Below, in pieces: positions 22,201 through 34,408 of a stretch of DNA of 64,000 nucleotides (position 1 is the stretch's first letter; every line of letters begins with the position of its first letter). The notes beneath the pieces were generated by a model. That model searched no databases, was not told the origin of the DNA, and saw only the letters and a program-made list of their open reading frames with translations. The DNA is taken from contig NOKP01000007.1 of assembly GCA_002682825.1 (NCBI GenBank), forward strand, positions 744,001 to 808,000, in the 5' to 3' direction. Made by a program: the position numbers and the translations under genes. The stretch is from Neonectria sp. B-13. Its lineage: Eukaryota; Ascomycota; Sordariomycetes; Hypocreales; Nectriaceae.

Positions 22201-24249
22201 TCCACATTCGTGCTATATAGCACAGATTGTATTAGTGGCGAATCGATGGCTGATGGGCGAAATGTCACCACCATGACTTCCGTTGGTGTACTTGTAACAG
22301 CAATAGAATACATCTGAAGCCACAGACTCCAAAGTATAGCTATCGGCACGGCTATGTGAGCCGCCGAGCCGACGTATCACGACTCCCCCCCCCTTCGAGT
22401 TCCATTTCCGGCCCCCAATCACTGGCCGACGTCCTCGTACCGTCACGTCACAAGTCCCGTCGCGCAGCGGCTGCAGCCGCGCCACCAGAAGGTCGCAGCC
22501 GCTCACCATGGCAGCGTGGGTTGCCCGCAACCGCATGACCAGTGGGCCAGCCAGTCAAACGCAAGCTCAGGATGCCATTTCTCGCGGTTCCCCAAGCCCC
22601 CTCGCACAAACACACCACCCGTCAGCCCCCGTGTGAAACGCGCGCGGGGAAGGGGGGTTTACGCGGCCGGCGTCTACGACACTCCCAACTTCCCGTCGTC
22701 TATTTGGTCTATTCTTGGGGAGGGCTTATTCTTCTCGTGCTCAAAGAGTGCGACGCTGTGCTACGGGAAGATGTGATTCATACTGGTTGTATTCGAGATG
22801 GCATTGGGACTGGCTGAAGGGTGACTATCTAGCGGCAGCCCGGGCGGTTAGGTGTAAGTCAGATGGTTCTTTGGGCTGTGCTATCCTTGCGCGATACGTC
22901 ACGATTGATTATATCCCTTACAATTAATATTAAACTGAATAAATGGGCATTTAATCTTGAGAGCAATAATAATAATCAAATTGATCATTATTATTTTACG
23001 AGATGACAAACGATAAATCAGGTACTTCATATCAACATACCCTCGACCTTGCATTTCCGGTATCACCGCATCGGCTTTCTTCCGGGACAATCTTCCAAGA
23101 AAAACATGGCATGCCTATTGTTCATTGCTTATTCATGAAGAAGAAAAATACACCAGAAATCTCAGGGAAGAAACCCCACAGTGATTCGGAGAATCGCGGG
23201 AAAACCCTTACATCGGGGGATCATCCATCTCACTGCATGCGGAGAAAGGATGCGTATTGAGGCTCGCCGGGGGAAGGTGGGCCAGCAAAGCTCCGAAGCC
23301 CGATTGTGAATGCTTCCCGGGTAAAGTAATTTTGTTGTTGCGCGCGGGGAAGAAAGAGGTGGGAGCCTATTGGAAACTCAACGACGGGGAAGCCGTGGAT
23401 CGTGGATGGATGAACTGGGGGGCCTGGCGTGATGAGGGACGAAGCCGCTTGGAGGAGCTGGCTGACCGGTGAGGGGAGGCCGGGAGAGGAGGAGGGGAGG
23501 GGACGGTGAACATGGTGTAGGGGAGGAGTGATGAGTGAGGACCACGGGGTTTGCAGCTTGGCTGTGACTTGTGATTTCTGGGATGTAGATATTGGGGAGT
23601 GGGATCCGTCGGAGAGTGGAGGATTGGATCAGAGAGAGAGAGTCCGAGAGGGCGAGGGGGACAGGCTGACAGGACAGCAGCCGGGACAGCAGCCAGGAGG
23701 GCAAGGCCTCATCTGGAGGATCGTACAGATACGGATACCTGATGGCTAACTTACAGGGCAGGTCCTAGATGCGGATCCGCCGCATCACATCACTCACTGA
23801 TCACTCACTCGCTGCCAGCCAAAGCATGAAGGTTGACGCTCAAGCCTCGAGGGGACGGGCGAGGGAGGGTATCGATCCGCCACGGGATCACACCCGACGA
23901 ACCCACCCAGCACGCCCCCGTCCGTTCACATCGCCATCCTCATTCTCCAAACAGAGCAGCCCCGAAAGAAACTACATACTGTTACAAGACGTGACGCATC
24001 CGCAGCTGCTGCAAGCCGGGGGGCCTCAACGCGGAAACTGAACGACCCCAGTGCCTCGGGAGCGGTGCGGCACATTTTAGGCTTACTGCGTGCTGTCTAC
24101 GCACTTCCTGCCATGCATGCGCGTGAACTCGAGGTTGCAGCCACAGGGTCGGCCGTACGAACTTCCAGAAGAGGAAATTTTGTAGAGGGCTCTTTTGCAA
24201 GAAAAAGAAGGGCACCGCTTTGAACCCTGACCTGGAGGGGAGGGATGGG

Positions 24250-24264
24250 NNNNNNNNNNNNNNN
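24250..24264. other. Assembly gap (15 N)
   Basis: Run of undetermined bases followed immediately by three copies of ATTGG (24265-24281). The gap probably fell in a longer ATTGG microsatellite. Any minus-strand frame across it is unreliable. Confidence 0.95.
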
Positions 24265-24941
24265 ATTGGATTGGATTGGATCTGTCAGGGCATTTTCGTG
24301 CTGGGGTGGTGGGTTGGCGTGCTGGGGGTTCTGAGGGAGGGGAAGGGAGAGTGGTAGGATTCCGCGCGGGATGGATGTTTTGGGTGTTGTGGCTCGGTGA
24401 TGAGATGGAGGATGGGGGCGTGGGGTGAAGTTTGGAGAGACGGTGGTGATGGTGGTGGTGGTGGTTTTGATAGTGGTGTTTTGTTAGATAACGACGACGT
24501 GCCCATGTCCAAAACAGGACCTGGGTCTTCTGGAATCTTTGGCGCCCCCGCGCACGAGCACTTGCGTCTGAAAAGGGAATGTCGAGAGAAGGTTCGTCTG
24601 AAGTCTGTGTGTGCTGAGACACCCAAGTATCCCAGGTTGTCACGGATGTCGATTCTCCTCATGGCCAAGTATCTGTTTGCCGTCCATGGTCGACTCGACG
24701 GGAACCGCACTGGAACCACATTGGGTTCGTCGAGTCAGGAACTCGCATCATGCAAGGTACTGGACCGCGATCCATCCAACCGTTCGTCAGGGCTAATGGC
24801 ATATGCACAACTCTCCTCCGTACCACGCCCGCCGCAGTTCGGCCAAGGCCCAGGCTCACGATTGCGTTCCACGGGTTTTCTAGACTCGCCTTGACTCGGC
24901 ATCGCTCTGTCAAGTGTGGATGCAGACACAAGTCTGAGACC

Positions 24942-25481
24942 ATGGCCTTCGCCGTCGCCGTCGCCATCGCCGTGATCCGTCTTGTTCATGCGCAGGTCTA
25001 TTACTCGACAAGGGGTCCGCTCCACAGCTCACATTGCAAGAGGCTTCAAGGACTGAACAGAGAACAGAGTGCCACCGGCTTTGATTTGATTCATATCCCA
25101 CAGGCCAATGCGGTGCAGTACCAATCTACCCCACAGCGTTCCAGGACGGCTTGGGCCCCGTGGCTGGACCCTTGTTTTGCAGGACGTCACAGGACCCTTT
25201 TTCGGGGGCAAGGGACGTGTTTGAGGGTATTTCGGGAAGAGGCAGAGACGATTTTACAAAACAGGAGCATGACACAGAAAAGGGTCCCATTTCCCCGCTC
25301 GCCATGGGGCCATATTGGGTCTGTGTCGTCATCGTCGGCAAGATCATGTCCAACTGGAGATGTGGTGCATGATGGCCATGAGGCTTTGCGGCTGCCGATA
25401 TGGAGCACGTCGGTAGGGAAATGGGCAGATGTAACCTGCCCGGATGACTTGCGCCTCGTTGACGATGTGCGCCCAACCTGA
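24942..25481 (+). CDS. Doubtful ORF with signal-peptide-like start
   Basis: An ATG at 24942 opens 179 codons beginning MAFAVAVAIAVIRLVHAQ, which resembles a signal peptide with an AXA-type cleavage site. The hydrophobic stretch is encoded by a simple GCCGTC-like repeat, the remainder has no family resemblance, and the frame simply continues an ATG-started frame from 24750. Most likely chance; listed because nothing else explains the segment. Confidence 0.15.
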   Translation: MAFAVAVAIAVIRLVHAQVYYSTRGPLHSSHCKRLQGLNREQSATGFDLIHIPQANAVQYQSTPQRSRTAWAPWLDPCFAGRHRTLFRGQGTCLRVFREEAETILQNRSMTQKRVPFPRSPWGHIGSVSSSSARSCPTGDVVHDGHEALRLPIWSTSVGKWADVTCPDDLRLVDDVRPT

Positions 25482-28400
25482 CCCGCGAAGCCGTGTCACT
25501 TCTGTGAGTGGACGCCTTCATCAACACACGTAATGAGTACACAGAATGGCAAAGTCCCCTTTTTGTTTGCCATGTGCAATGCAGAAAGCGACGTTGCCTA
25601 GACCTATTTTGCCGAGTTTGTCGTCTGCCTGTTGGGACATGTTCCGACCGCCAAGCGGGACCAGCAGACAGCGTGACCCTGAATGTCTTTAGCGCCGCCT
25701 CGTTTCCGCCTCCTGTGCTTGAATGGCTCGATAAGACGAGCCCTAATAGTCTAGCAAGCGTCTAAAACGAGGACATCCCAATGGACGCGGTCTGGGCGGA
25801 TGGGACGGACGGGAGGGCCGCGCCACGGACCGCCACGGGAGTGTTATAGTCATCGGACCGTTATTGGCGTAGCTGGCAAGCCTGAGGCTTTTAGGAGGTG
25901 AAACGGATGGATGGACGATAGAGAGTCAGTCGTTCTTGAGTTTACGCAATGGTTATTAGGTACTACTATTGTTTTGTGTAGCACGCCTTACCGCCATTCT
26001 GCCCACTGCCCTACGTAGCAGTCCGTTGTGCGAACAGGTAGAGATTGTTACATTGCTGGGTGGATGTATGGGGGTACTGGGGGTTTATTAGTAGTATGTA
26101 ATAAGTTTGGGAAGGTTACAGTGGTTGCAGTCGTGCCCTAGCTGTCGACATCTGCTCGTAATCCGGCGCTTCTCGCGTTGGTTTGCCCTACAGTGAGTGG
26201 CATCCATGCAGCTGGTTGTATCGGAACGCCATGCTATCGCTGTCCTGGGAAGAGAGAGATCCGTGAGTCCCTTGTTTCCCTTGTTTCCCTTGTCCTTGCA
26301 GTCTTGTACGGAGGAGTACTTGGCAGGCCTCTGAGGTGGCTCATCCATTATTCGCCAAACCATCCATCCTCCCACAAGCTCCCCCCACCCTCTGCCATTG
26401 GCCAACTTCACTGCCAGGCCAAGTGCGCACTGTTGCAAGGCTCGGACGTTGACGGTTCCTTGAAACCCAGCCTCTCTACGCTCTACAGAGGAGAGCACTT
26501 TCGCCTCTTCCTCGTCCCACAGCGTGTCGACAACTGGAGACGGGTGCCGTCACACCATCACGTCTAAGCCCTCCTGCTCCTCTCCTCGTCGGACTCCTGC
26601 TCCTGACTCCGCCTCTATCGCCCTCTCGACTCATCGCGACGCCTTGCCCGCTCCCTGGTGCCCACAGACATCGACACGTGCTCATGGCGCCCCCATCCTT
26701 GTCCCGCCGCGATTCATCTGATTCCCTTCTGCCCCCCTGCTCGCCGCGGCGTGGCGCGGCGCCCAAGTCCTAATGTGAAGGCCTTCTTTCAGCGCTGGCC
26801 CCGGCTATCTGAACAAACCCTCGAGTCAGGCCCTTTGCTCGACCCCGTCCCAACCCTGTCGGACTCCGTCCGGGCCTCTTCCGCGGATGCCTTCCGGCGC
26901 CAGGGCCAGCCCCTGGCTCAGTCTGGGGCTGTGGTCATAGGACCAGCAGTCTTCTAGAAGCCATGGAAATTGGTAATTGCCCGCGATCCGGGTTCTCGGT
27001 GGGAGGAAGGGGGGTGCGTGGGGACCTGGTTTGATTTATCTCCCCCAATTTATCTCCTTTTATTCATTTTCCCATTATTTGATTTAATTGAACCTGGTCC
27101 GACGGTGGCCCCTTGGGGATACATGGACACAAAACGGTGGCCGCTTTGGGCATCACGCCTCATAGACTCTGTGGTGAGATGGAAAGACATTCGTAGAGAA
27201 GACGCAGACAAGTAGCACGATAGGTGGAATGCATTGGACTACTACTTGCACATAGTAGGTTGTTCGCACAGCAGTCGCTGGCGTCGCTGATGGCGGTCAG
27301 AAAAGCAAGCAGTTGCTGACTGAGGCGACGGCGGGTCACGGAGCGGTACGGAGCTACTTTATCCGTCTTATTATTCGGGCTGCCGCGGCATGCTTCTCGC
27401 CGTATTGCCAACTTCCATTATTCCCTTCGCAAACCCATTAGAATTATTATTAAAACCAAAGAAAATAAACGACAAGAACCCAGAAGAACCCGGAATATGA
27501 CACCTCGGAAACTCCACGAACCCGAAATCACGCCGTCAATTCCGCCGCGTTGGTAACTACCAGCATCCAAACCCCTGCTTTGACACCATCGCCTCCCTAG
27601 TCTCAGACCCAGAGCCCTTGACAGCTCCGAGTCTTTGGTCGTCCATCCAGGAAGCCTGTTTGGCTTATCCCGAGAGTCCGCTAGCGCCGTCGGAGCCAGA
27701 CCCGGCAGACCGCCCGACCCGCTGTTGACTCTAAGGCATGAAGGGCTGGTTTTATTTCGTTGCCTGGTAGCGAGCGACCAGGAGAGTTCCCGACGACCAA
27801 GCCGACGTCGCGATTGGGCATTCTCCAGCTGGCATCTTGCTGATCCGGACGAGGATGATCACTGTACCATCAAAGGTTGGCCGACGGGCCCAGTATTTGC
27901 TTGGACGGGGAGACGATGATGAGGGACTCAAGGAGGATATTGGGACTCGTCGGACACTTGGAGTCGAAGCGAGGGGGCGTGGTACGCAGCCAGCCAGACG
28001 CCTATGGCCGGCAGTTTACTATGTAGTTGATCTTGACATGACCAAGGACCCAAGACCACGAGACTAGCCATCCTGGCACCTCGCGCCTTCTTGCCGTGTC
28101 ATCTTGGGCCGCCATGCCAGCAGCAACAACGGCAAGGGGCCCACGAATTCTCCCGAGGACTCGGGACAAATTCGACGGAGTCTTCAACTAGGATTCGCCC
28201 GAGCTCCACCGGCCCTCAAGTTTGGACCCGAACTTTTGGTATTGCAACGGTAGCAGAATTCGCCTTCTCCGTCGCCGCCGGCCAACTTCGGTTCCAGGGT
28301 GGTTGGGCATCCCTCTCGCAATCTCGCTCAGCTTGCACTTGCGGTGTCATCTGGACGTTTGAAGCATTGGCAGGAAGGTGACCAAAGCTGCGTCCCCATC

Positions 28401-28554
28401 CCATCTTAGACGCAAGCTTGGGCCGCTGGGAAATGGACTTCTCTGCATACCCAGCCATGTCGTTGATGCTTATCGACGCCACCTCCACTCCTCCAGATGA
28501 AGTGCTATCCTAGCTAGACTAACCAACTTCCCGCGCAATGTTCCTAGGGAGGAA

Positions 28555-30327
28555 CTATGCTGTTTGTTCTCCGTCTGGGGCGGAGCTAGTCGTTGCTTGG
28601 GCTCGGAGCGGAGGGTCCGCCTCATCTCGTGGGAGAATGGGGCATCTCGTACATACCGCCAGAATCCCTGCCACAACCGCCATTGCGCAGCCTGTCATCC
28701 AGACGGAGGCTAGGGCCGTCACCACGGCTTCGAGCATAGCGACGTCCTTCAAGCCCCCGGTCCTGAGGGAGTGTTGGATCGTCTTCATCGTGTCCTGAGC
28801 CGCATCCTTGCCCTGGCCGAGCCCCTCGAGCTCGAGCTGGAGCCGGCTGGAGAAGACGCTGAGCCCAACGGCAATACCTAAGCACTGACCTGCTGATCGC
28901 AGGACATAGACCATTGCGATGGCGTGCCCAGCATCAGATTTCACTACCGTTGCTTGCACGCCCATTGTCATGACCGGGATCAAAACGCCCATGGCGATGC
29001 CCAAAACCATGGTGATTGAGATCAAGGCCCCGTCGGACATGTCTTCATCGATGAGGATCATAACACCGAACGCCACGATGGTCAAGCACCACCCACTCCA
29101 GAGAAACCAACGATAGTGGCCCGTCCTGGACACCGTTATTCCCACCACAGCGGCCATGGGAGCCACGGTCAGAGTAGCTGGAAGAGCCCAGACACCTGTG
29201 ATGACCGGCGTGAAGCTCTTGACCCCAAGATAGAAGACGGACATGTAGTAGAGTACCATCCACATGAGAGCACCGTGTATCGTCGTGTTGACAAACTGCA
29301 TATTGGTGGAGTAGTTGCGGAACACACTTGGACGGAACATGGGTTTCTTGGCACACCATCTCTCGAAGGCTCCCAGCGTGACGAAGCCTATGGCTGAGAT
29401 GGCCATCGGAATTATCACCTGAGAAGACTTCCAAGGGAAGTGCGAACCACCCCAGCTCAAAGGCAGGAGGAGCGAAACAGCTGAGACCACGAAGAGGATT
29501 ATACCAAGCCAGTCGACCTGAGCGAATAGACGCCAGAAACTGTCCCTAGGCTTATCGTATCCAAGAAGGAGCCATGCCCCTATCGCACTCATCCCTAGCA
29601 CTGGGAGGTTGATCCAGAATATCCACCTCTACACAAGTCAGAACCTGGTACCAAGGAAGCGTTTGAAAACTTACCCATCCGATATCTTCGTTTTCACTGA
29701 AGGCGCCCCCGAGAAGCGGTCCTGCGATTGTCCCTAGGGCCCATGAGATGTTCAGAAATGAGACCCATCGCGCTCGCTGGCGTAGAGGGAACAAGTCCGT
29801 CAGTATCACGGCAGACAGCGCCTGAGGCCCTCCAGCACCCGCTCCCTGGATTGTACGGCCGATCAAGAGCACGGTACTGTCCTGAGCGCAGCCACACACG
29901 ATGGTGCCACCGATGAAGACGGCCAATGCCGCCAGGTACGAGGGCTTCCGGCCGATGACGTGGGACAACTCAGAGAAGATGGGCTGGGTGACTGTGGTAG
30001 CGAGCAGGAAGGTTGTGCCTAAGCTCAAGCTTTCTGCCACAGTCGCGTCAAGCTCTGAAGCGATTGTCTTCGAAGAGGGGTCAGCATCTGCAGGTGAGAA
30101 GTGGTTTGGTGGGAATGGGGCAAAGGGGCGAAGCTCACTGGGAGGGTCACACAAATGCAGGTTGCGTCGAAGGCCTGAGTGAGGGTGACGAGACTGAGGA
30201 CAAGAAAGATGCAGAGCTTCGATCGCTGCGTCTGGTTGTTTTCCTGGTTCTTGACTTGGGCTGGAGGACTGTACCCCTGACCTGTCTGTTCGTCGTCCGA
30301 CTGTTTCTCAGGGGTAGAGGAGGCCAT
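28555..30327 (-). CDS. MFS drug:H+ antiporter, DHA2 (14-helix) type
   Basis: Plasma-membrane exporter family for drugs, toxins or secondary metabolites. Three exons: complement 30139-30327, 29675-30067 and 28555-29628, total 551 residues, normal for DHA2. Joins give CVTLPTIASELDAT and EDIGWRWIFWINLP in frame (donors GTGAGC and GTAAGT, acceptors AAG and TAG). The cytosolic N-terminus is hydrophilic; the first helix is LCIFLVLSLVTLTQAFDAT. Motif A occurs as SHVIGRKPSYLAA (about 95-108), an arginine motif as LLIGRTIQGAGAGGPQA, and antiporter motif C as GTIAGPLLGG (about 175-184). The C-terminus is short and polar. No biosynthetic gene is nearby to suggest a substrate. It is divergent from a large membrane-protein gene at 30761. 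Confidence 0.93.
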
Positions 30328-30760
30328 GATGAATTACCTCGGAACTGACGTTTTTCTTTGAAGATTTGATGATGATGGAAGGATGAAGAGTTCGAAGGAT
30401 GTTTCGATAGGGCATATACACCCTCCTGTGACGTTGCAGCGCACCAAGCTGAAGCAGCTGCGTGTGTGCTTTTATGGTTGCCCGCGCAGAATAGCCTTCG
30501 AAATAACCTGCGATCACGAAGTCAACAACATGCCCCAACGAAAACAGAACTTACCACCTGTTCTTAGGCACCTCAAAGAGGCCACATTGAGAGCCCATGG
30601 GAAGGATAGTATTTGATTCCCCTCCCCTGGAAGTTCTGAAAGGGTAGACTCTTCTCTTCAACGTTCTCCGGGTTTGATCGCAGACACTCGTCCTATCTTT
30701 TCTGCGCACTCGCGCCTCTTTGAGTCCATTTAACCCGGGAAAGCTCATTAGTTCTCAATC
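30328..30760. other. Divergent promoter of the exporter and the polytopic membrane protein
   Basis: Only 433 bp separate the two start codons, so regulatory DNA is probably shared. I see no clear palindromic Zn-cluster site. No gene is supported inside. Confidence 0.5.
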
Positions 30761-32833
30761 ATGGAACCAATCCAATCCTCCACGGGGGGGCCGGTGCTCT
30801 TCTGCGGCCTCGTCATGTCTCTCTGCGCCTGGTGGGCGCTGTTCCCAGCCGCCGAGTCTATAGTACAGAAGCTCAACCCGACTCTCCATGACTATCTCAA
30901 CCGCGAGCACCGCAATAAGAAGCTCATCCCCCTGGTCATGATGTCCATGCGCCTCGTTCTCGGGCTCGGCATCACCTTGCCCTCTTGTGCCTACGCCGCC
31001 ATCACCACGCCCTGGGGCCTGGGCCAGCCGCTCTCAGCCGCGGGCGAGATCTGTGTTGGATCCCAGGTGACAGTTTGGGCGGCCGAGCTTGGCCCCATGA
31101 TCAGCTACTCCAACGAGCTGTTTGTACATCATATCATCTGTCTTTTGGTTACGGCCAACGTGGTGGTGAGCCCGCCGATTCACCAGATCAAGCCGCTGTA
31201 CATCTTCTTCGCGTCACAGCTTGGAGATCTGGGGCCGGGGATGATCACCGTCATGAAGATGATAGGCATGCGGCCACACTCGTCCACGTTCATGTACAGC
31301 GTTGTGCTGGGATGGACTTCGTGGGTCGTCTGCTCCAAAGTTGGCACTGGGCTCTGGTCCATCGGAAACGCCCTGCAGACCCCCTATCGGATGGGCGACT
31401 GGGTGTGGACGTTCTGCCTCCTGTTCTGGGCCTTCTACTCGCTCTTTGTTTCCTACCGGAACCTGAAATGGCTTAAGGCTATCAAGAGCAACCCGCTGCG
31501 GCCGTATAGCATCATCTGCGCTCACCGGGTGACGGTGCCCGTGTCTCATCTCGTTCTGGGAGCTGCCTTCAGCACAACTCTCCTGTCGACATTCTTCGTG
31601 TACGGCCTGTATCACACACAGGCTCTTACACCTTTGGATTTGACGAAACTGTGTTTCCTAGGTCTGTTGGGAGTCGTGATGGGCCTGACCAGCGCCATGG
31701 GCATGAGAATTGTGTTTCCGGTGAAGGCCTCGCAGACAGACCCCTGGGGAAGGGATCTGTACCTTCACTACGGGATGCTCATTGTCGCTTGGTGGGTTTA
31801 CTACGGTGGCGGCTGGGCATCAAACGTCGGACGGTCGACAATTCTGGGTGCTCTGGCCCTCAACGTGCCGCTCTTTCAGTCACTGGCTAAGGTGTCTTAC
31901 TACATCTCGGCCAGAGATGCTGCGACACACTTCTTCCCTCCCGATTCCGAGGACGAGGATGAGAAGCCTATCCCGGTTGCACCGGCGATGGCCAAGCTTG
32001 ACAAGACAGTGGTGAAGGGGCATCTCGGAATGGCCCGGGCCAACCTTACAATCTTCCTCATCACCGTCGCTCTCTTAGTCTGCGATGTCTTGAACCTTTC
32101 CGAAGCGGGAGTCTTGGCCGTTGGAGCCTCTCTTTTGAGCCAACTGATTCGAAGCCCTGGTATGATCTACGATTCCCTGAGCGACTCAGCCGTTGCCACC
32201 TTCTTACACGCCCTGCTTACGAGCGTAGGTGTTGTTCTTGAGCTGTCTATCCTCGTCTACGAGATTGCTGCCCGTCAGCTGCGAGCCGACGACGCGTCCT
32301 ACTTGGACATTGTGTCCGACTATGCCCTCATCGGGGCTGTTGTCGCAGCCGGGTTCGCCTCCGAGTTCCTGTTTATGCGCCAGCGAAAAGCTACTAGAAC
32401 TTCGTCGAAGGCCCCTGGTACTGCGTCAAAGACGGCCACTGACGTATCGAAGGCCGCCAGTGATACGCCTAAGGCCGCCAGTGCAGACTCGAAGATGGCA
32501 AGTACTACGTCGACAACCGCAACACCTGACGTCCCCCGCAATAAGAAGGGTTCGTCGTTCTTTAGCCCCATGGTTTTCTCCGTCTTCTCCGTCGCCGTCG
32601 CCCAAGGTCTCGTAGCGAGGGAGGTGCTTCGGTACTCCGGGCCGATGGAGTTGAAGGACCCGGGCGTCGGATTCGTCAACTTCCGCGATATTCTTACCAG
32701 CGGGACAATGTGGGCTGTCGTCGCAGCTGCGGGCTTCATGCCCATGGTGTTGCTGAAGGTCATGGACATCGCATCAGCCAGGGCTTACGGATATGGTGTG
32801 CTGGAGACTGGACGGGTGGAATTGGAAATATAA
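30761..32833 (+). CDS. Large polytopic membrane protein, TLC-like N-terminal part
   Basis: Intronless, 690 residues, with at least ten hydrophobic helices. The first third resembles a TLC (TRAM-LAG1-CLN8) domain: several helices with a central NELFVHHIICLLVTANV segment holding paired His near residues 120-121. TLC domains occur in ceramide synthases and other lipid proteins, but the Lag1 motif is not evident. Further helices follow (about 250-385), then a charged loop with EDEDEKP, more helices (about 425-540), a Lys/Ser/Thr/Ala-rich linker (about 545-593) made of loosely repeated KAAS/KTAT units, and two last helices. The function is unknown to me; a role in lipid metabolism or transport is only a guess. 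Start chosen as the first ATG. A T-rich tract lies just after the stop. Confidence 0.75.
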   Translation: MEPIQSSTGGPVLFCGLVMSLCAWWALFPAAESIVQKLNPTLHDYLNREHRNKKLIPLVMMSMRLVLGLGITLPSCAYAAITTPWGLGQPLSAAGEICVGSQVTVWAAELGPMISYSNELFVHHIICLLVTANVVVSPPIHQIKPLYIFFASQLGDLGPGMITVMKMIGMRPHSSTFMYSVVLGWTSWVVCSKVGTGLWSIGNALQTPYRMGDWVWTFCLLFWAFYSLFVSYRNLKWLKAIKSNPLRPYSIICAHRVTVPVSHLVLGAAFSTTLLSTFFVYGLYHTQALTPLDLTKLCFLGLLGVVMGLTSAMGMRIVFPVKASQTDPWGRDLYLHYGMLIVAWWVYYGGGWASNVGRSTILGALALNVPLFQSLAKVSYYISARDAATHFFPPDSEDEDEKPIPVAPAMAKLDKTVVKGHLGMARANLTIFLITVALLVCDVLNLSEAGVLAVGASLLSQLIRSPGMIYDSLSDSAVATFLHALLTSVGVVLELSILVYEIAARQLRADDASYLDIVSDYALIGAVVAAGFASEFLFMRQRKATRTSSKAPGTASKTATDVSKAASDTPKAASADSKMASTTSTTATPDVPRNKKGSSFFSPMVFSVFSVAVAQGLVAREVLRYSGPMELKDPGVGFVNFRDILTSGTMWAVVAAAGFMPMVLLKVMDIASARAYGYGVLETGRVELEI

Positions 32834-34408
32834 TTTTAAATCCTGTACTTTATTTTTATTTTTATTTTTTTATAACTGGTAGGGTCGATTAATTCGCTGT
32901 TTGTTTTTCCATTTTCCGTTTACCTTGCCTTGTCGCTGCTCATTTCCTGTTTCCAACGGCACATGATGAACGCTGCATGTCCCGCGCGTATCGGCAAAAT
33001 GGAGACGCTGAGTGTTCCTCAAAGGAGTCATGGAAGGCCGGATAAGTCCAAGGATTGTCTCAGGCTCTCAGCGATGATCCATATTCTGACGACATCTGAG
33101 ACGGGCCATGCCACCACCTCGGTTGAACGACTGCTGCGAGCCCTCCCTCATGATCAACTCCATGTGCCAGGCATCCAACGGCCACCGGGCCGCAAGCCAT
33201 TTCCGTCAACCGCCCCATGTCGGTTGCAGCCGCGCTGTAAACGTCGACTTTTCCGGGCGCTGAATTGCAATGTAAAGGACCTCCCTTCTCCCGACGTCCC
33301 GAGGCCTGGTCCTGGGGGGCCGTCAGGATCGCCTCGTGGCTGCCAACGCATCGTTTCCATGGCCTGAGAGGCAGCTCAGCAGCCTCATCACACGACCCTG
33401 TGATGCTTCGTCTGGTTCTGGGACACGGGCCGTGGGATTGGAAAAGAGGGTGCGGATCAGCGCTTTCACGTGGCGGGTGCGCCTCCGGGGCTTCTCTCGC
33501 ACGTGTGGCCGTTCTGGCACCGGCGGGTTTCCGATGCGATAGCGCCAAGTACAGTATAGACTATGCCCCGGGTTTCGAAGGCCTCTCCCGGCCTCGGCCA
33601 AACTCCCTGGTCGTTCGTTTCCCTCATTTCCTCTCTCGAAACCGGGCCGTTTCCTTGTCCCCCGCATCGACATGGACGAGATGCCCGCCGTCACATGTTG
33701 CCCTCTCCTCTCCTTTCCTCTCGTCTCCCCGGATCTTCAAGGTCACGTCCCCTCCCCTCGCGGCCCTTTCACCCGAAGATCGACCCTGTCCTTTGGGGGG
33801 AACAGTTTCGCCCTGGACGGAGGCTATTTTCCCCGTCCGCGTCTGCTGATGGAAACACGGTACACCCCACCCCCAAAGAGAGATGCCAGGCCGGCAGGGG
33901 GAGGGGGCCAAGAACCGCGGACTTGGGACTGGGAAATCGCACGAGGTTTCCCGGGGGTGCGATGTTACCCCATTACCCCGGGGCTCTGGGCGCGGGGAAA
34001 CTGTTGAGTGCTGCCGTGTGGGTGGTGACAGGGGAACGGAGGACTAGGCTGATGGCAGAGATGAGAGTCTCGGGGATGAAATAATAAATAAATCCAATTA
34101 AACTGTGCACGATCAAATCAACAATTTGATGTACGCGTATTCTTGATGATTATCTTAGCCACCACGGACTCCCATCCCAGGCTCCGTTTTCAGGTGGCCG
34201 GCTAATCCCTCTTGTACCAGCCAGGCGGGTGAATATGAATAGGCTTGACTTGACTGTAACTGTAAGGCGTGGCACGGCCGGAGTGGCACAGGGAGAATCA
34301 AAGATTATACACCGCTGGTTCATACCAACAGCACAGTCTGCTGCTCTCCTCACTCGTCCCGTTCCTGTCAACCGCCATCTGATAACCCCACTGCCACCCC
34401 TTCCTAGC
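32834..34408. other. Intergenic before the 5S rRNA gene
   Basis: Starts with a T-rich tract (ATTTTT repeats, about 32848-32872). The C/T-rich stretch 33590-33850 is leader-like, but no gene follows. Frames up to about 190 codons exist but start at non-ATG codons or overlap others. AT-rich sequence occurs near 34080-34150. Confidence 0.5.

Larger units (their letters stand above)
22201..28554. other. Gene-poor region of 6.4 kb with an assembly gap
   Basis: No recognised gene. Segments 23450-23720 and 24285-24480 are G/A-rich on the plus strand, so C/T-rich when read on the minus strand, like leaders of leftward transcripts. Segment 26540-26760 is C/T-rich on the plus strand and contains a 29-codon ORF at 26684 (MAPPSLSRRDSSDSL and on). 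A (CCCTTGTTT)3 repeat lies at 26269-26295. The remaining frames are short and mutually overlapping. Confidence 0.5.

Noticed and set aside
24605..24625. CTGAGA element, checked as a possible TPP riboswitch
   Set aside because: The other conserved riboswitch segments are missing and no thiamine gene is present.
24083..24643. 186-codon minus-strand ORF
   Set aside because: It reads through the run of Ns and is otherwise His/Pro low-complexity sequence.
33265..33849. 194-codon plus-strand ORF
   Set aside because: Starts at TTG, overlaps several other frames and lies in GC-rich non-coding sequence.
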